Part shown: positions 1 to 9,270 of the stretch, piece after piece
Numbering within the stretch: position 1 is the first letter of the stretch
Layout: every line of letters begins with the position of its first letter
Source: Marinobacter sp.
GTDB taxonomy: Bacteria > Pseudomonadota > Gammaproteobacteria > Pseudomonadales > Oleiphilaceae
DNA: 64,000 nt
Reading direction: 5' to 3'
Assembly: GCA_018066865.1 (NCBI GenBank)
Contig: JAGPVT010000145.1
Location: 1-64,000, forward strand
The notes under the pieces: generated by a model
The model's input: only the letters and a program-made list of their open reading frames with translations
The model's database searches: none
Told to the model about the DNA's origin: nothing
Made by a program: the position numbers and the translations under genes

Positions 1-296
1 ACATATTGTGCCTCCTTTATTCGTCATAATCCGAGCACTTTTACAAGTTCTGCTTCGAACCCAAACAAGCAGGCTGGCGCAAAAGCCAAGGAATGTGAAG
101 TCTTGTATAACTATTGCACCGTTTGGCCAGAGTTCAACCATGATCCTGTGAATGTTCGGAATTCGCGCGCTGAATACAAGGTCACAGCTCCATTAAGACA
201 GGCTGCAGACTGCCATGACAGAGGGGGCTGTGATCCACCCGGACATCTGGCATTATTATCATTCCCTTCTCTGATGGATCAGGACAAACACCTAAC

Positions 297-1751
297 GTGA
301 AACACGATTGCCACTATCACCCAGGTGACCCCGCCAAATGGCACTGCGGCGAATGCCAGATTCATTACTGCACCCGCTGTATGCCTGATGCCGATATTCG
401 TCAGCGCAAGGCGTTGTGCCCCCGCTGCAGCAAAGCCATGCGATATCTGGGCGCTGCGACCGAAGTCATTCCTTTCTGGAACCGGATCGGATCTTTTTTT
501 CGTTACCCGTTCCACTCGGATCCGCTGATCGTCATCGCTATCTGCACGCTGGTGCCCATTATTGCACCGGCCAATCTGATCGGAATCCTGATCTGGCTGT
601 TGCTGGCGCTGGCGCTGTTCAAATACACCTATGCGGTCATCAACCACACAGCCGAAGGCCACCTGAAGCCACCTTCGGTGTCTGTCGCCTTCACCGGCAG
701 CGGGTTCAACATCGTTATCCTCCAGTTGCTGGTTTTCATTCTGATGGGCGGGCTGGTCGGCGCGGCCGCGATGCTCGGCGGCCCGTTACTCATGCTGCTG
801 GCACTGGCTTTTGTGGTACTGGCACTGCCGGCCAGCATTATGGTGCTGGCCATGGAGCGATCCGTGGGGGCCGCGGTAAATCCGATGAATCTGGCGGTAC
901 TGATTTCCCGCATCGGCACCCCCTACTTTCTCCTTTACGGCTATCTGATTCTGCTCACCCTGGCCTCCGGCGTGGCCCAGGACTTTGCTCACAATCACTT
1001 TCCCTTCTGGTTTTCACAGCCTTTGTCCGGTTTTTTAAACAGCACCTTCACCCTGATTTTGTTCAACATGCTTGGCTATCTGTTATTTCAGTATCAGGAG
1101 GAGCTGGGATTCGCCTCGGATATTCAGGGGGAGACTGCGAATGTGGATATGGGCCAACGGGATCGCAGTACCCGCTTTGATGCAGACCTTGATATGAACC
1201 TGAAAGATGGCAATTACGACCGCGTTCAAGGCATGCTGAAGGAGGCCCTGAAGCGAAACCGGGACGATGCACTGCGTATCGGCCAGCTCTACCAGCTCTT
1301 GGTTGCCCGCAACGATATGACTGAGCTTTACCAGTACCACCCACGGATTCTGGGCTGGCTGGCCGACCGGAACGACGGTGAAGGCATAGCTTCGTTGCTC
1401 GCCATGCTTGAAGAGGCGGAACCGGGCTTCAAACTGGATGATCCGGAGCTGGCCGTGCGCTGTGCCCGCTGTCTGTACCAGCGCGGGCAATACAAACCGG
1501 CCGTACGGCTGCTGCAGGACTTCCATAAACGCTTCCCGGACAGCGATGAACTGGCCCCAGCCTACCTGCTGATTGCGCAAAGCCTGGCTAACGGCCTGAA
1601 CCAGTGGGAAAAGGCGACGGCTTTCCTGACGTTTATCCAGAAGCGCTGTGAGAAGCACCCACTGCACGAACAAATTCCGGTTTTCTTGGAGCAGGCTGAA
1701 AAGCGGGAGCTTCTTAAAGGCCCCCGGGCTTCGTTTGTGATTCAGGACTGA
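297..1751 (+). CDS. Membrane protein with N-terminal Cys/His zinc-binding (B-box-like) motif and C-terminal TPR-like region
   Basis: ORF 484 aa; CHYHPGDPAKWHCGECQIHYCTRCM...CPRC cysteine pattern, several hydrophobic segments, helical repeats near the C-terminus. Confidence 0.7.
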   Translation: MKHDCHYHPGDPAKWHCGECQIHYCTRCMPDADIRQRKALCPRCSKAMRYLGAATEVIPFWNRIGSFFRYPFHSDPLIVIAICTLVPIIAPANLIGILIWLLLALALFKYTYAVINHTAEGHLKPPSVSVAFTGSGFNIVILQLLVFILMGGLVGAAAMLGGPLLMLLALAFVVLALPASIMVLAMERSVGAAVNPMNLAVLISRIGTPYFLLYGYLILLTLASGVAQDFAHNHFPFWFSQPLSGFLNSTFTLILFNMLGYLLFQYQEELGFASDIQGETANVDMGQRDRSTRFDADLDMNLKDGNYDRVQGMLKEALKRNRDDALRIGQLYQLLVARNDMTELYQYHPRILGWLADRNDGEGIASLLAMLEEAEPGFKLDDPELAVRCARCLYQRGQYKPAVRLLQDFHKRFPDSDELAPAYLLIAQSLANGLNQWEKATAFLTFIQKRCEKHPLHEQIPVFLEQAEKRELLKGPRASFVIQD

Positions 1752-1788
1752 GGGAGCAAGGCCTGTAAGGGCAGAGCTCCCGGCTGCG

Positions 1789-3237
1789 TCAAGTCGCCTG
1801 CAGCAACTGCCGATAATGACGAGCCTTGGGCTCCATCTGTAGCTTCTCAAACTCTTCCGCGAGTAACCGGCAAGCCTCATTGGTCAGCAACGGATCATCA
1901 GCACTACGCAGGCGCTCAAACGCCTTTTCCGCAGCTTTCAGATCATGTTGTTTGAGGCTGGTGAACAGCACCCGGTTGTGATCCTCTGCGGCGAGCGGGT
2001 GATAGCTTTCCCCTTTGCCAAGGTATTCCTGCCAGACCGCGATCATTTGTTCCGGCTGCCGGCGGCTCAGGTTGCCGTTCATCAGCTCGCGGGTAAGGGA
2101 CAGGTACTCGGGTAAGTCCGGGCGCAATTTGGCGAGGTTGTACAGGTGCTCTAACAAAATGGGCCTGTCCGGATAGTGTTCACGCAGCGCCTCGAACTGA
2201 CGCCGGGCCAGATCAAAATCCATGCGCCCCAGACTTGCCATGGCTTGGGCGTAGCTCGTCGTAAAGCGATCGTCCTGTTCGTCTTTTTCCGGCTCAAAAA
2301 ACTCCTCGCGCACCTGCAGCCAGCTTTTGCCCAGCAGCCATACCAGCCCAGCGCCCGCCAGCAGGCCGCCAGCGTGGGCCATGTAGGCAACGCCGGTCGC
2401 ACCGGCAAACCAGTAATCGTAGATTTCCTTGCCCAGCCACACTGGCAGTATGGCCAGCGCGGGCGCCCGGAAGTAGTTGAAATACACGCCAAGAAAATAG
2501 AAGAAGCGGATTTTCTGCAAACCGTAGATGGCTACGTACATACCCATCAGTCCGGATATTGAGCCAGACGCGCCCACAAGCGGAACATAACTGCCGAGCG
2601 AGAAAATGGTGAAAACCACGCCAGACAAGGCGCCGCACACCAGATAGGCAAGCAGGAAACGGCCCGGGCCAAGCGCCTTTTCAACGGTAAAGCCAAGCAG
2701 GAAAAGGAAGACCAGGTTACCGACAATGTGCCCCCAGCCTCCGTGGAGGAACTGGTAGGTAACAAGGGTGTACAAAGACAGTTGGGCTGGAATCAGGCCA
2801 AACTGCTGCGCGCTCAGGCGCTGGATGTAGGTTTCTTCAATGAGGGTGCGTTGTTCCAACCAGTGCACCCGATCAACCGGGGCCCATATCACATCGCGGT
2901 TCTGCAGCAGGTACTGGTAGAACTCGCGATCCATAAGCAGGCTGACCGCCAGCCAGAAGTCCTCGTCTTCTGCTCTCAGCTTCTGAAATCTCTGAAGCTC
3001 GAAAACCAGCTCATCTTCGCCTTCGAACCGGATTTTCCGTTGCAAGTAGTCCTCATAGGCAGGACCTTCCAAAAGCGGCAGGCCAGAATCCACATAAGTA
3101 TCAACCGCCTGCTCAATTTTGCGGCTGTCTCCACCCTGGTAAAACAGGAAAACCAGAAGGCAGGTAAACATCAGCCCGAGAGTTACCCAGGGCGGGCGCT
3201 TCCAGTTAACAGCGTTCTCAGCAGGAATAATCAGCAT
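1789..3237 (-). CDS. Rhomboid family intramembrane serine protease with C-terminal TPR-like region
   Basis: GASGSISGLMGMY (GxSG active-site motif), HGGWGHIVGN and AHAGGLLAG motifs in a polytopic protein. Confidence 0.9.
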   Translation of the reverse strand: MLIIPAENAVNWKRPPWVTLGLMFTCLLVFLFYQGGDSRKIEQAVDTYVDSGLPLLEGPAYEDYLQRKIRFEGEDELVFELQRFQKLRAEDEDFWLAVSLLMDREFYQYLLQNRDVIWAPVDRVHWLEQRTLIEETYIQRLSAQQFGLIPAQLSLYTLVTYQFLHGGWGHIVGNLVFLFLLGFTVEKALGPGRFLLAYLVCGALSGVVFTIFSLGSYVPLVGASGSISGLMGMYVAIYGLQKIRFFYFLGVYFNYFRAPALAILPVWLGKEIYDYWFAGATGVAYMAHAGGLLAGAGLVWLLGKSWLQVREEFFEPEKDEQDDRFTTSYAQAMASLGRMDFDLARRQFEALREHYPDRPILLEHLYNLAKLRPDLPEYLSLTRELMNGNLSRRQPEQMIAVWQEYLGKGESYHPLAAEDHNRVLFTSLKQHDLKAAEKAFERLRSADDPLLTNEACRLLAEEFEKLQMEPKARHYRQLLQAT

Positions 3238-3430
3238 GGGCGGTCACAATTCATCATAATCTGTCCCTGAAAAACTGTTTTCTATCATACCAGTGTCTTA
3301 TTTTCGCGCTTAAATGATTTTCAGCGTGAATGTCATGTCGACTATCCGCCAATTGCCGTTATTTCTGCCTCAGCCAATAGTTCGCAGGAATAACAAGAAA
3401 AGCCAGAGACCTGGAACAAGGATACTGCAG

Positions 3431-3871
3431 ATGACCGTACTCGTATTGGACAACCCGGAGTTGCTCGCCAAAGCTGTCGTTGCATCCGGCTTTAATGCAG
3501 CGGCCCTGGCGGCTGAAGAGCGTCGCCCACACCGGATGAGATTTCATTTCGGTTTCAACAAGCACGCGCTGGACAGCTCAGACAAGGCGATTATCCTGCA
3601 ACACGCGGTCTACCTCCGGCAGCACCCGGCGGTCAGCGTCCGGATTCATGGCCACTCTGATAATTTTGGTGCCGAGGATTTTAACCGCTTTTTGTCCAGG
3701 CTTCGGACCAGCGCGGTCGCCAGACTTCTGATTAAAGAGGGTGTTGCCGAATCCCGTATTCTGGTTGCCAGCTGGGGCTCAGCCCGCCCTTTCACAACAC
3801 CAGACGATCGGGCCGCCAATCGCCGGGTCGAGATAGAGTATCTGACCAGCGATATGGCAAAAGCACTTTAG
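3431..3871 (+). CDS. OmpA-family C-terminal domain protein without an obvious signal peptide
   Basis: VRIHGHSDNFGAEDFNRFLSRLRTSAVARLLIKEGVAESRI...ANRRVEIEY is OmpA_C-like; start at 3431 preferred because AAGGA lies upstream. Confidence 0.75.
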   Translation: MTVLVLDNPELLAKAVVASGFNAAALAAEERRPHRMRFHFGFNKHALDSSDKAIILQHAVYLRQHPAVSVRIHGHSDNFGAEDFNRFLSRLRTSAVARLLIKEGVAESRILVASWGSARPFTTPDDRAANRRVEIEYLTSDMAKAL

Positions 3872-3928
3872 ATAAGGAAAGCAGCCCGGAGCCAGAGTGG
3901 GTGGCCCCGGGCGGAATGACTGGCGTAA

Positions 3929-4330
3929 TCAGCCGTAGACTTGCCAGACATTCCATAACAGCAGAATCGCAGCGGCCAGAATCGCCAGCCAAGTCAGCAC
4001 AATGCCAATCGATCGGGCCTTATGTTCCTCACCATGGCCATTGATCATGCCCCAGGCATGCAGGAGACGACCAACCACCAGGGTCATACCCGTCCAGTAA
4101 ACAAGGCCGCTTGCTACGCCGTTGAGCTCCGCAATACCCAGCATGATCAGGCCCAGCGGTGCGTACTCTACAAGATTACCGTGGGCGCGGACGGCGGCTT
4201 CAAAATCGCGATCCCCAGCAGTGCCCATGCCCTTCTTGTACTTCAGACGAAACTTCACCACCTGGGCCGACAACGCCAGCAACAAAATACCGAGGACAGC
4301 AGCAAACACTCCGGTAACAGGTACAATCAT
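3929..4330 (-). CDS. MAPEG family protein
   Basis: 133 aa, AVRAHGNLVEYAPLGLIMLGIAELNG typical of MAPEG proteins. Confidence 0.85.
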   Translation of the reverse strand: MIVPVTGVFAAVLGILLLALSAQVVKFRLKYKKGMGTAGDRDFEAAVRAHGNLVEYAPLGLIMLGIAELNGVASGLVYWTGMTLVVGRLLHAWGMINGHGEEHKARSIGIVLTWLAILAAAILLLWNVWQVYG

Positions 4331-4332
4331 GG

Positions 4333-4575
4333 TCAGCGCTTCCTGATCTGGCTGACAATCGCCAGCAGCAGCACCGCACCTACGGTTGCGGTTACCAATT
4401 CACCAATGGCGCCCTGAGCGGCCAGCCCGAGCAAGCGAAAAACAAAACCGCCGATAAACGACCCGACGATACCAATACCGATATTCGCCAGCACACCAAA
4501 ACCACGGCCTTTCATGATCAGGCCAGCGAGCCAGCCCGCAATACCACCGATAATCAGAAACAGAATCAGGTTCAT
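4333..4575 (-). CDS. GlsB/YeaQ/YmgE family stress-response membrane protein
   Basis: 80 aa, GGIAGWLAGLIMKGRGFGVLANIGIGIVGSFIGGF signature. Confidence 0.9.
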   Translation of the reverse strand: MNLILFLIIGGIAGWLAGLIMKGRGFGVLANIGIGIVGSFIGGFVFRLLGLAAQGAIGELVTATVGAVLLLAIVSQIRKR

Positions 4576-4643
4576 CGTTTTCCTCTCTTCGCAGGACTTC
4601 TTTCGCGAGATTCTTTATACAGAGTAATCAGGCCCGGTGCATC

Positions 4644-5387
4644 TCAGAGATTGGCGATAGTCTCCGCCATCTCTTTATGGCAGCGTGCGATCAGAGCAGG
4701 GACATCTGCAGTGGTAAGGCCTGTCGTCTCCACCGGGGGCAAAATCCGGATAGCTACCGGCTCACGTCTACCAAACCAACCCAGGGTTTTGTTCCGATAC
4801 TCGGCAGTACATACCATAACAATCGGTGCTCCGGCCGTCACCGCAGCGTAGAAAGCTCCTTTTTTGAACTTCTGTAGCCCACGCCCTTTACTCCTCGTGC
4901 CCTCCACAAAAACCCACAGGCTCTTGTTATCACGAGTGATCGCGTCGCTGATGGCCTGCATTGCTGCAATGGCTTTGCGCGAATGCGCACGGTTCAACAT
5001 CACATTGCCGCCCAACCAGAATACCCAGCCAAAGAACGGGAACCAGATCAATGATGACTTCCCCACGATTACGGTACGAGGCGCAACGAGATCACCCACC
5101 ACAAAAAGATCGTCGTTGTACTGATGGTTGGCGATAGCAACCACGGGGCGATCCTGGGGCATATGCTCGGCGCCTTCCAGGGGTCGCTTCATGCCCAGTA
5201 TCAAGCGGCCAGTCCGCGCCATTGCTATGGCCAGTAACCGGTTATTATCGGGGTTAAATGGCCTGAGAATGTAGAGTGGCAAGGCGAGCATACAAAGCAC
5301 AGGAACACTCATCCAGGCCAAAAAGTTTCTGATAAAGCCCATACGGCAAACTCTGCAACAGGATTTTGGCGCACAAGTGTACGCCAA
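4644..5387 (-). CDS. 1-acyl-sn-glycerol-3-phosphate acyltransferase (PlsC-like)
   Basis: NHQYNDD (NHxxxxD) and FVEGTRSKGRGLQKFKKGAF motifs; the true start may be internal. Confidence 0.85.
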   Translation of the reverse strand: MAYTCAPKSCCRVCRMGFIRNFLAWMSVPVLCMLALPLYILRPFNPDNNRLLAIAMARTGRLILGMKRPLEGAEHMPQDRPVVAIANHQYNDDLFVVGDLVAPRTVIVGKSSLIWFPFFGWVFWLGGNVMLNRAHSRKAIAAMQAISDAITRDNKSLWVFVEGTRSKGRGLQKFKKGAFYAAVTAGAPIVMVCTAEYRNKTLGWFGRREPVAIRILPPVETTGLTTADVPALIARCHKEMAETIANL

Positions 5388-5389
5388 AT

Positions 5390-6007
5390 TTATAGCCCTG
5401 CAACAGTATCAATTTTCCCTGAGGAGTCTTGGCTGTGCGTGACCTGGGTGCGAATAACCTCTGCACGAGCTTCCACCACATACCGGAGCGGGCCGCCTGT
5501 ATCCATAGTGTCAAACGGATAGCAGGTAACCAGCAAAAGGGTACCCGCAGGCAACTTGTGGGTATCGATGAACTCCGAACGACTATCTACAATCCTTGCT
5601 TCCCGTACCCGATAACCCTGCCAGCGCCCGTCACGGTTTTGCAACTGCAGTTCATTGCCGGGCTCCAGATACTGCAGGGGCCGGAAATGAGTGTCACGGT
5701 GGCCGGCAATGATTACCGTACCCTGCTGACTTTCCGCGCCCATCATCTGACCCGGCCCAAAAGCCAGGCTCTCCCCATGGACACCAGCCAGCACGATCAT
5801 TGAGTCTCCCAATTCCGGCATGGACAGTTTCGCCACGGGCCAGGTATCGGCCCATGGCCAAGGTCGGGATTCGGTCTGCCGGGCCTGGCTTTCAGCCCAG
5901 GCAATCTCCAACAGTTCCTGAGCCACGACCGCTTTCAACGGGATCCACAGCCCGAAGACCAGCAGGGTGGCAGAGCTTGTCATCAGCAACAACAGCAAAC
6001 GGCTCAT
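5390..6007 (-). CDS. Class GN (marine proteobacterial) sortase
   Basis: AGHRDTHFRPL, TLLLVTCYPFDT (catalytic TCYPF) and GPLRYVVEA; start overlaps the stop of the VIT/VWA target gene. Confidence 0.92.
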   Translation of the reverse strand: MSRLLLLLMTSSATLLVFGLWIPLKAVVAQELLEIAWAESQARQTESRPWPWADTWPVAKLSMPELGDSMIVLAGVHGESLAFGPGQMMGAESQQGTVIIAGHRDTHFRPLQYLEPGNELQLQNRDGRWQGYRVREARIVDSRSEFIDTHKLPAGTLLLVTCYPFDTMDTGGPLRYVVEARAEVIRTQVTHSQDSSGKIDTVAGL

Positions 6008-8373
6008 GGGTATGCCCGCCTTTGCAGGAGCACGATGGCGGCAGAAAACATCAAGCCAAGCAGCCCCAGAGCAACAAGCAAAGGCGCAAACGTAGCCGTT
6101 TGCGGGTAACGAGTCATGCCTGGCTGGCTTCCCGCGGGCAGCAGAGTTGGCAGATCGTCTTTTACCAAAGTGCTTTCGGGATCTCGGGCCGGCGTTGCAT
6201 CCACCGCCACAAAGCTGGTGTAAGGCGACATCAGGCTATGCTCAACCGCCAGACCGGTGATTTTCGCTTTGTCCGGTTCCTGCCCCTCTACCCGTGCTTC
6301 ATCGAGAAGACTGTCGATTTTCTCCCGGGCCCAGTAGCGGTTCAGGCCCAAGCCAGAGTCGGCCTGCTGCAAGTCCAGACTGCGCTGCCACTTCCCACCA
6401 CCCGGCAACCGGCCTGACACACTCAACTCACCGGCGGGCGGTATACCACGCACCACCTGCAGCAACGGCTCGCCCTGATACAGATCACCAGGGCGACGCG
6501 GAAAGCTGTCTTCCTGCACCGAAGCTGACTGGTCCGGCCAGCGCACCTCGATATCCGTCAATACCGGCGCTTCCATAGCCGCAAACAACCGGACCAGAGG
6601 GCCGCTGATATCCGAAGGATCCTGCACAGCGGTATAACTGCCACGTCCCCAGCGCGCAGCTTCACGCATAAAGTGCCTGTTGGGCGCAGAACCTATGGCA
6701 ACCGTGAACAGCCTCTGGTCACCCAACTGACGACGGATCTGGCTGAACAACGTCGACTCATTGCCAACCGCTCCATCGGTCATGAATACCACCTGCTGCA
6801 CTCTTGTTGATTCATCCGGTGATGCATCTGCCGACACCTCGCCCCTGCCCTTGACGTGACTCTGCAAAGCCATCGCCAGCGCCGGCGCCATTTCCGTGCC
6901 TCCATCAGCCTCCAACCGACTAACATACTGGCGCGCACGGGCCAGATTGTTGGCCGTCGCCATTTCCGGCTGCATGAAAAGAGCATGAGGCTGGGAGTTG
7001 AACTGAATCACATTGAACCGGTCACCGGGCGCCAGTGTCTCCAGCCCCAGCTGCAACGCTTCCTTTGCCTGCCGGATAGATTGCCCAGCCATGGAACCGG
7101 AGGTATCAATCACAAACGTCAGCTCACGCGGCAAACGGGTTTTACCGGCCCGCCCAGGCATCACCATCGCCAGCAGATAGTCCTCTCCTTCCCACTGCTG
7201 GTGAAAAACGGCAGCGCCCGGCTCCTGACCCGCAAGAGGCTGCCAGCGCAATACGAAATCCCGGTTCATCACAATCTCCCCAGCCTGGGGCTCAACCGTC
7301 ATTACCTGGCCGTCCTGCTGCGTTGCCAGCTCATGGCTGGGACTGGACACCCGCGCCAGCGGAAAGCCCGCATCAATAGTGAACCGAACCGACGCCCGGT
7401 GACTGTCCGCAGCTACGTCTGCCACACCCACCGTAAACGGACTGATGGCATCGGCATCCGGCACTTCCGTAGTAGGCACCGCCCAGCCACCCTGCCATTG
7501 CTGCGGAGTCGCCGCCAAAGGTTCGCCCGGCATGTATCTCGGTGTCAGAGTCGTCGGGACACTCAACTCAAAAACCCCACCCCGATAACTCACTAACTGC
7601 TGATAATTCAACTCCACACTCACCGTCGCCCCAGGCGGAATATTCGCCACCCGGGTCGTGAACAGATTCGGCCGCTGCTGCTCAACGGTCGCAGCGTGGC
7701 GCCCGGAGTCCCGTGCCTTCTCATAGGTCTTCTTCGCCTCCTCGCGGGGCTGGACCTCACCCACAATCGTGCGCTCCCCCACCTTCATGGTCAGCCCGTA
7801 AACACTCGCCTTCTCCGGCAGCGGGAACACAAACACCCCTTCGCGCCACCGATCACTTGTGTTCCGAAACGTTCGCACCAACCGGCTATCTGCAATCAGC
7901 CCACTAACCCGAATATCAAAGTCACTACCCAGCACCAGCGCCGGCTCTTGCCATTGGCCTTTGCCATCCACAAAATGCAACACACCCGCCGTATCCTCGC
8001 TGCCGGTGCTGGCTTCTGCATAAAGAGGCTGAACAAACAGCATTAACAACACCGCCAGCCACAAACTGATACCTTCCATAAAATGCAATATCCGAAGCCT
8101 CTGGCGCGCACTGAGCCCTTCGGTGAGGCTGTAGGCCCTGCGGGAACCGTGCGGAGCCATGGGAGAAGAGCGCAAAGCTCTTCTCGGGCTGGCCAGGGAT
8201 GGCCTGCCCAGGACTCTCGCTGCGACGCAGGAGCATGAAGCAGCGAGAGGCGGAGCCGAGCGTACACAGACGTATTCACAGCGTGTTTCGGGAGGGGCCC
8301 CAGCCGCTTGGGAGGGCGGGCTCAGACAAAGCAGGAAAGCACTGTGTTTAGACGATAAGGCAGAAAACATCAT
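6004..8373 (-). CDS. Proteobacterial sortase target protein (VIT + VWA domains, C-terminal sorting signal)
   Basis: VIT-like N-terminal region, VWA MIDAS TFVIDTSGSMAG, C-terminal YPQTAT + hydrophobic stretch + QRRAYP; start uncertain (8373, or 8079 at MEGISLWLAVLL) because a repeat element occupies the 5' end. Confidence 0.9.
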   Translation of the reverse strand: MMFSALSSKHSAFLLCLSPPSQAAGAPPETRCEYVCVRSAPPLAASCSCVAARVLGRPSLASPRRALRSSPMAPHGSRRAYSLTEGLSARQRLRILHFMEGISLWLAVLLMLFVQPLYAEASTGSEDTAGVLHFVDGKGQWQEPALVLGSDFDIRVSGLIADSRLVRTFRNTSDRWREGVFVFPLPEKASVYGLTMKVGERTIVGEVQPREEAKKTYEKARDSGRHAATVEQQRPNLFTTRVANIPPGATVSVELNYQQLVSYRGGVFELSVPTTLTPRYMPGEPLAATPQQWQGGWAVPTTEVPDADAISPFTVGVADVAADSHRASVRFTIDAGFPLARVSSPSHELATQQDGQVMTVEPQAGEIVMNRDFVLRWQPLAGQEPGAAVFHQQWEGEDYLLAMVMPGRAGKTRLPRELTFVIDTSGSMAGQSIRQAKEALQLGLETLAPGDRFNVIQFNSQPHALFMQPEMATANNLARARQYVSRLEADGGTEMAPALAMALQSHVKGRGEVSADASPDESTRVQQVVFMTDGAVGNESTLFSQIRRQLGDQRLFTVAIGSAPNRHFMREAARWGRGSYTAVQDPSDISGPLVRLFAAMEAPVLTDIEVRWPDQSASVQEDSFPRRPGDLYQGEPLLQVVRGIPPAGELSVSGRLPGGGKWQRSLDLQQADSGLGLNRYWAREKIDSLLDEARVEGQEPDKAKITGLAVEHSLMSPYTSFVAVDATPARDPESTLVKDDLPTLLPAGSQPGMTRYPQTATFAPLLVALGLLGLMFSAAIVLLQRRAYP

Positions 8374-8565
8374 GGCAAGATCCTTTAGCTACACGATTCA
8401 ATAAGACCTCGCCATTTCAGCAATCCGAAAAGGAACTCCCATGGCAGAATCAAACATTCCGCGAACAAAAAATGATGAATTATGACAACACCTCAAGCTA
8501 ACCTTGTTCTCAAGGCAGGCCGTGTTTAAATAGAGCCTCATAACCCACGGATAACAGCCAGAACC

Positions 8566-9267
8566 ATGAAAAAACACCTTGTCCTGATAGAGGACGAACC
8601 CGCCATCCGCGACAACTACCGCGCCGCCTTCGAGCGCCGGGGCTATCGCGTATCCACCTACGGTGACCGTTCCTCTGCGTGGCAGGTGCTGCGCCAGAGC
8701 CTGCCTGACCTTGCCATTATTGATGTTGGCCTGGGCGATGAGCCCGAAGGTGGGTTCACCCTGTGTCAGGACTTACGCTCACTGTCCGGAACACTGCCCA
8801 TCATCTTCCTGACCGCCCGCGACAGCGATATTGATTCCGTACACGGCCTGCGCCTCGGCGCTGACGACTACGTCACCAAAGACATGAGCATGGAACACCT
8901 GCTGGCACGGGTAACCGCCCTGCTGCGCCGGGCCGATGCCTGGGCAGAGGCTCTGCAGAAACCCGATGAAGTCCTGAAACGTGGCCGCCTCAACCTCAAC
9001 GTTGATCGCATGACCGCGGCCTGGGATCAGGCTGCAATAGACCTCACTGTTACAGAGTTCTGGATGCTGCACGCACTGGCACAACACCCCGGCCACGTTC
9101 GCAGCCGCGAACAACTGATGGAAGCTGCCAGTACGTATCTGGATGACAACACCGTGACCTCCCACATCAAACGCATCCGGAGTAAATTCCTGCAGATAGA
9201 CAGCGCCTTCGACGGCATTCAGACCGCCTACGGCATGGGCTATCGCTGGAATGCCCGTGAGTGCTGA
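8566..9267 (+). CDS. pdsR: Dedicated sortase-system response regulator (OmpR-type)
   Basis: Receiver domain VLIEDEPAIRDNY...IIDVGLGDE, winged-helix C-terminus; divergent from the sortase target and adjacent to the histidine kinase. Confidence 0.82.
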   Translation: MKKHLVLIEDEPAIRDNYRAAFERRGYRVSTYGDRSSAWQVLRQSLPDLAIIDVGLGDEPEGGFTLCQDLRSLSGTLPIIFLTARDSDIDSVHGLRLGADDYVTKDMSMEHLLARVTALLRRADAWAEALQKPDEVLKRGRLNLNVDRMTAAWDQAAIDLTVTEFWMLHALAQHPGHVRSREQLMEAASTYLDDNTVTSHIKRIRSKFLQIDSAFDGIQTAYGMGYRWNAREC

Positions 9268-9270
9268 TTC

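Noticed and set aside
103-300. 65-aa ORF at the window start
   Set aside because: No RBS, no recognisable motif, stops at the start of the zinc-finger/TPR gene; likely random.
1083-1880. 265-aa antisense ORF over the first gene
   Set aside because: Shadow ORF of a high-GC coding sequence; no family signature.
8043-8279. ORFs MNTSVYARLR... and 8159-8404 in the repeat
   Set aside because: They are translations of a palindromic repeat element (same MNTS-YA- start also appears at 34496), not convincing genes.
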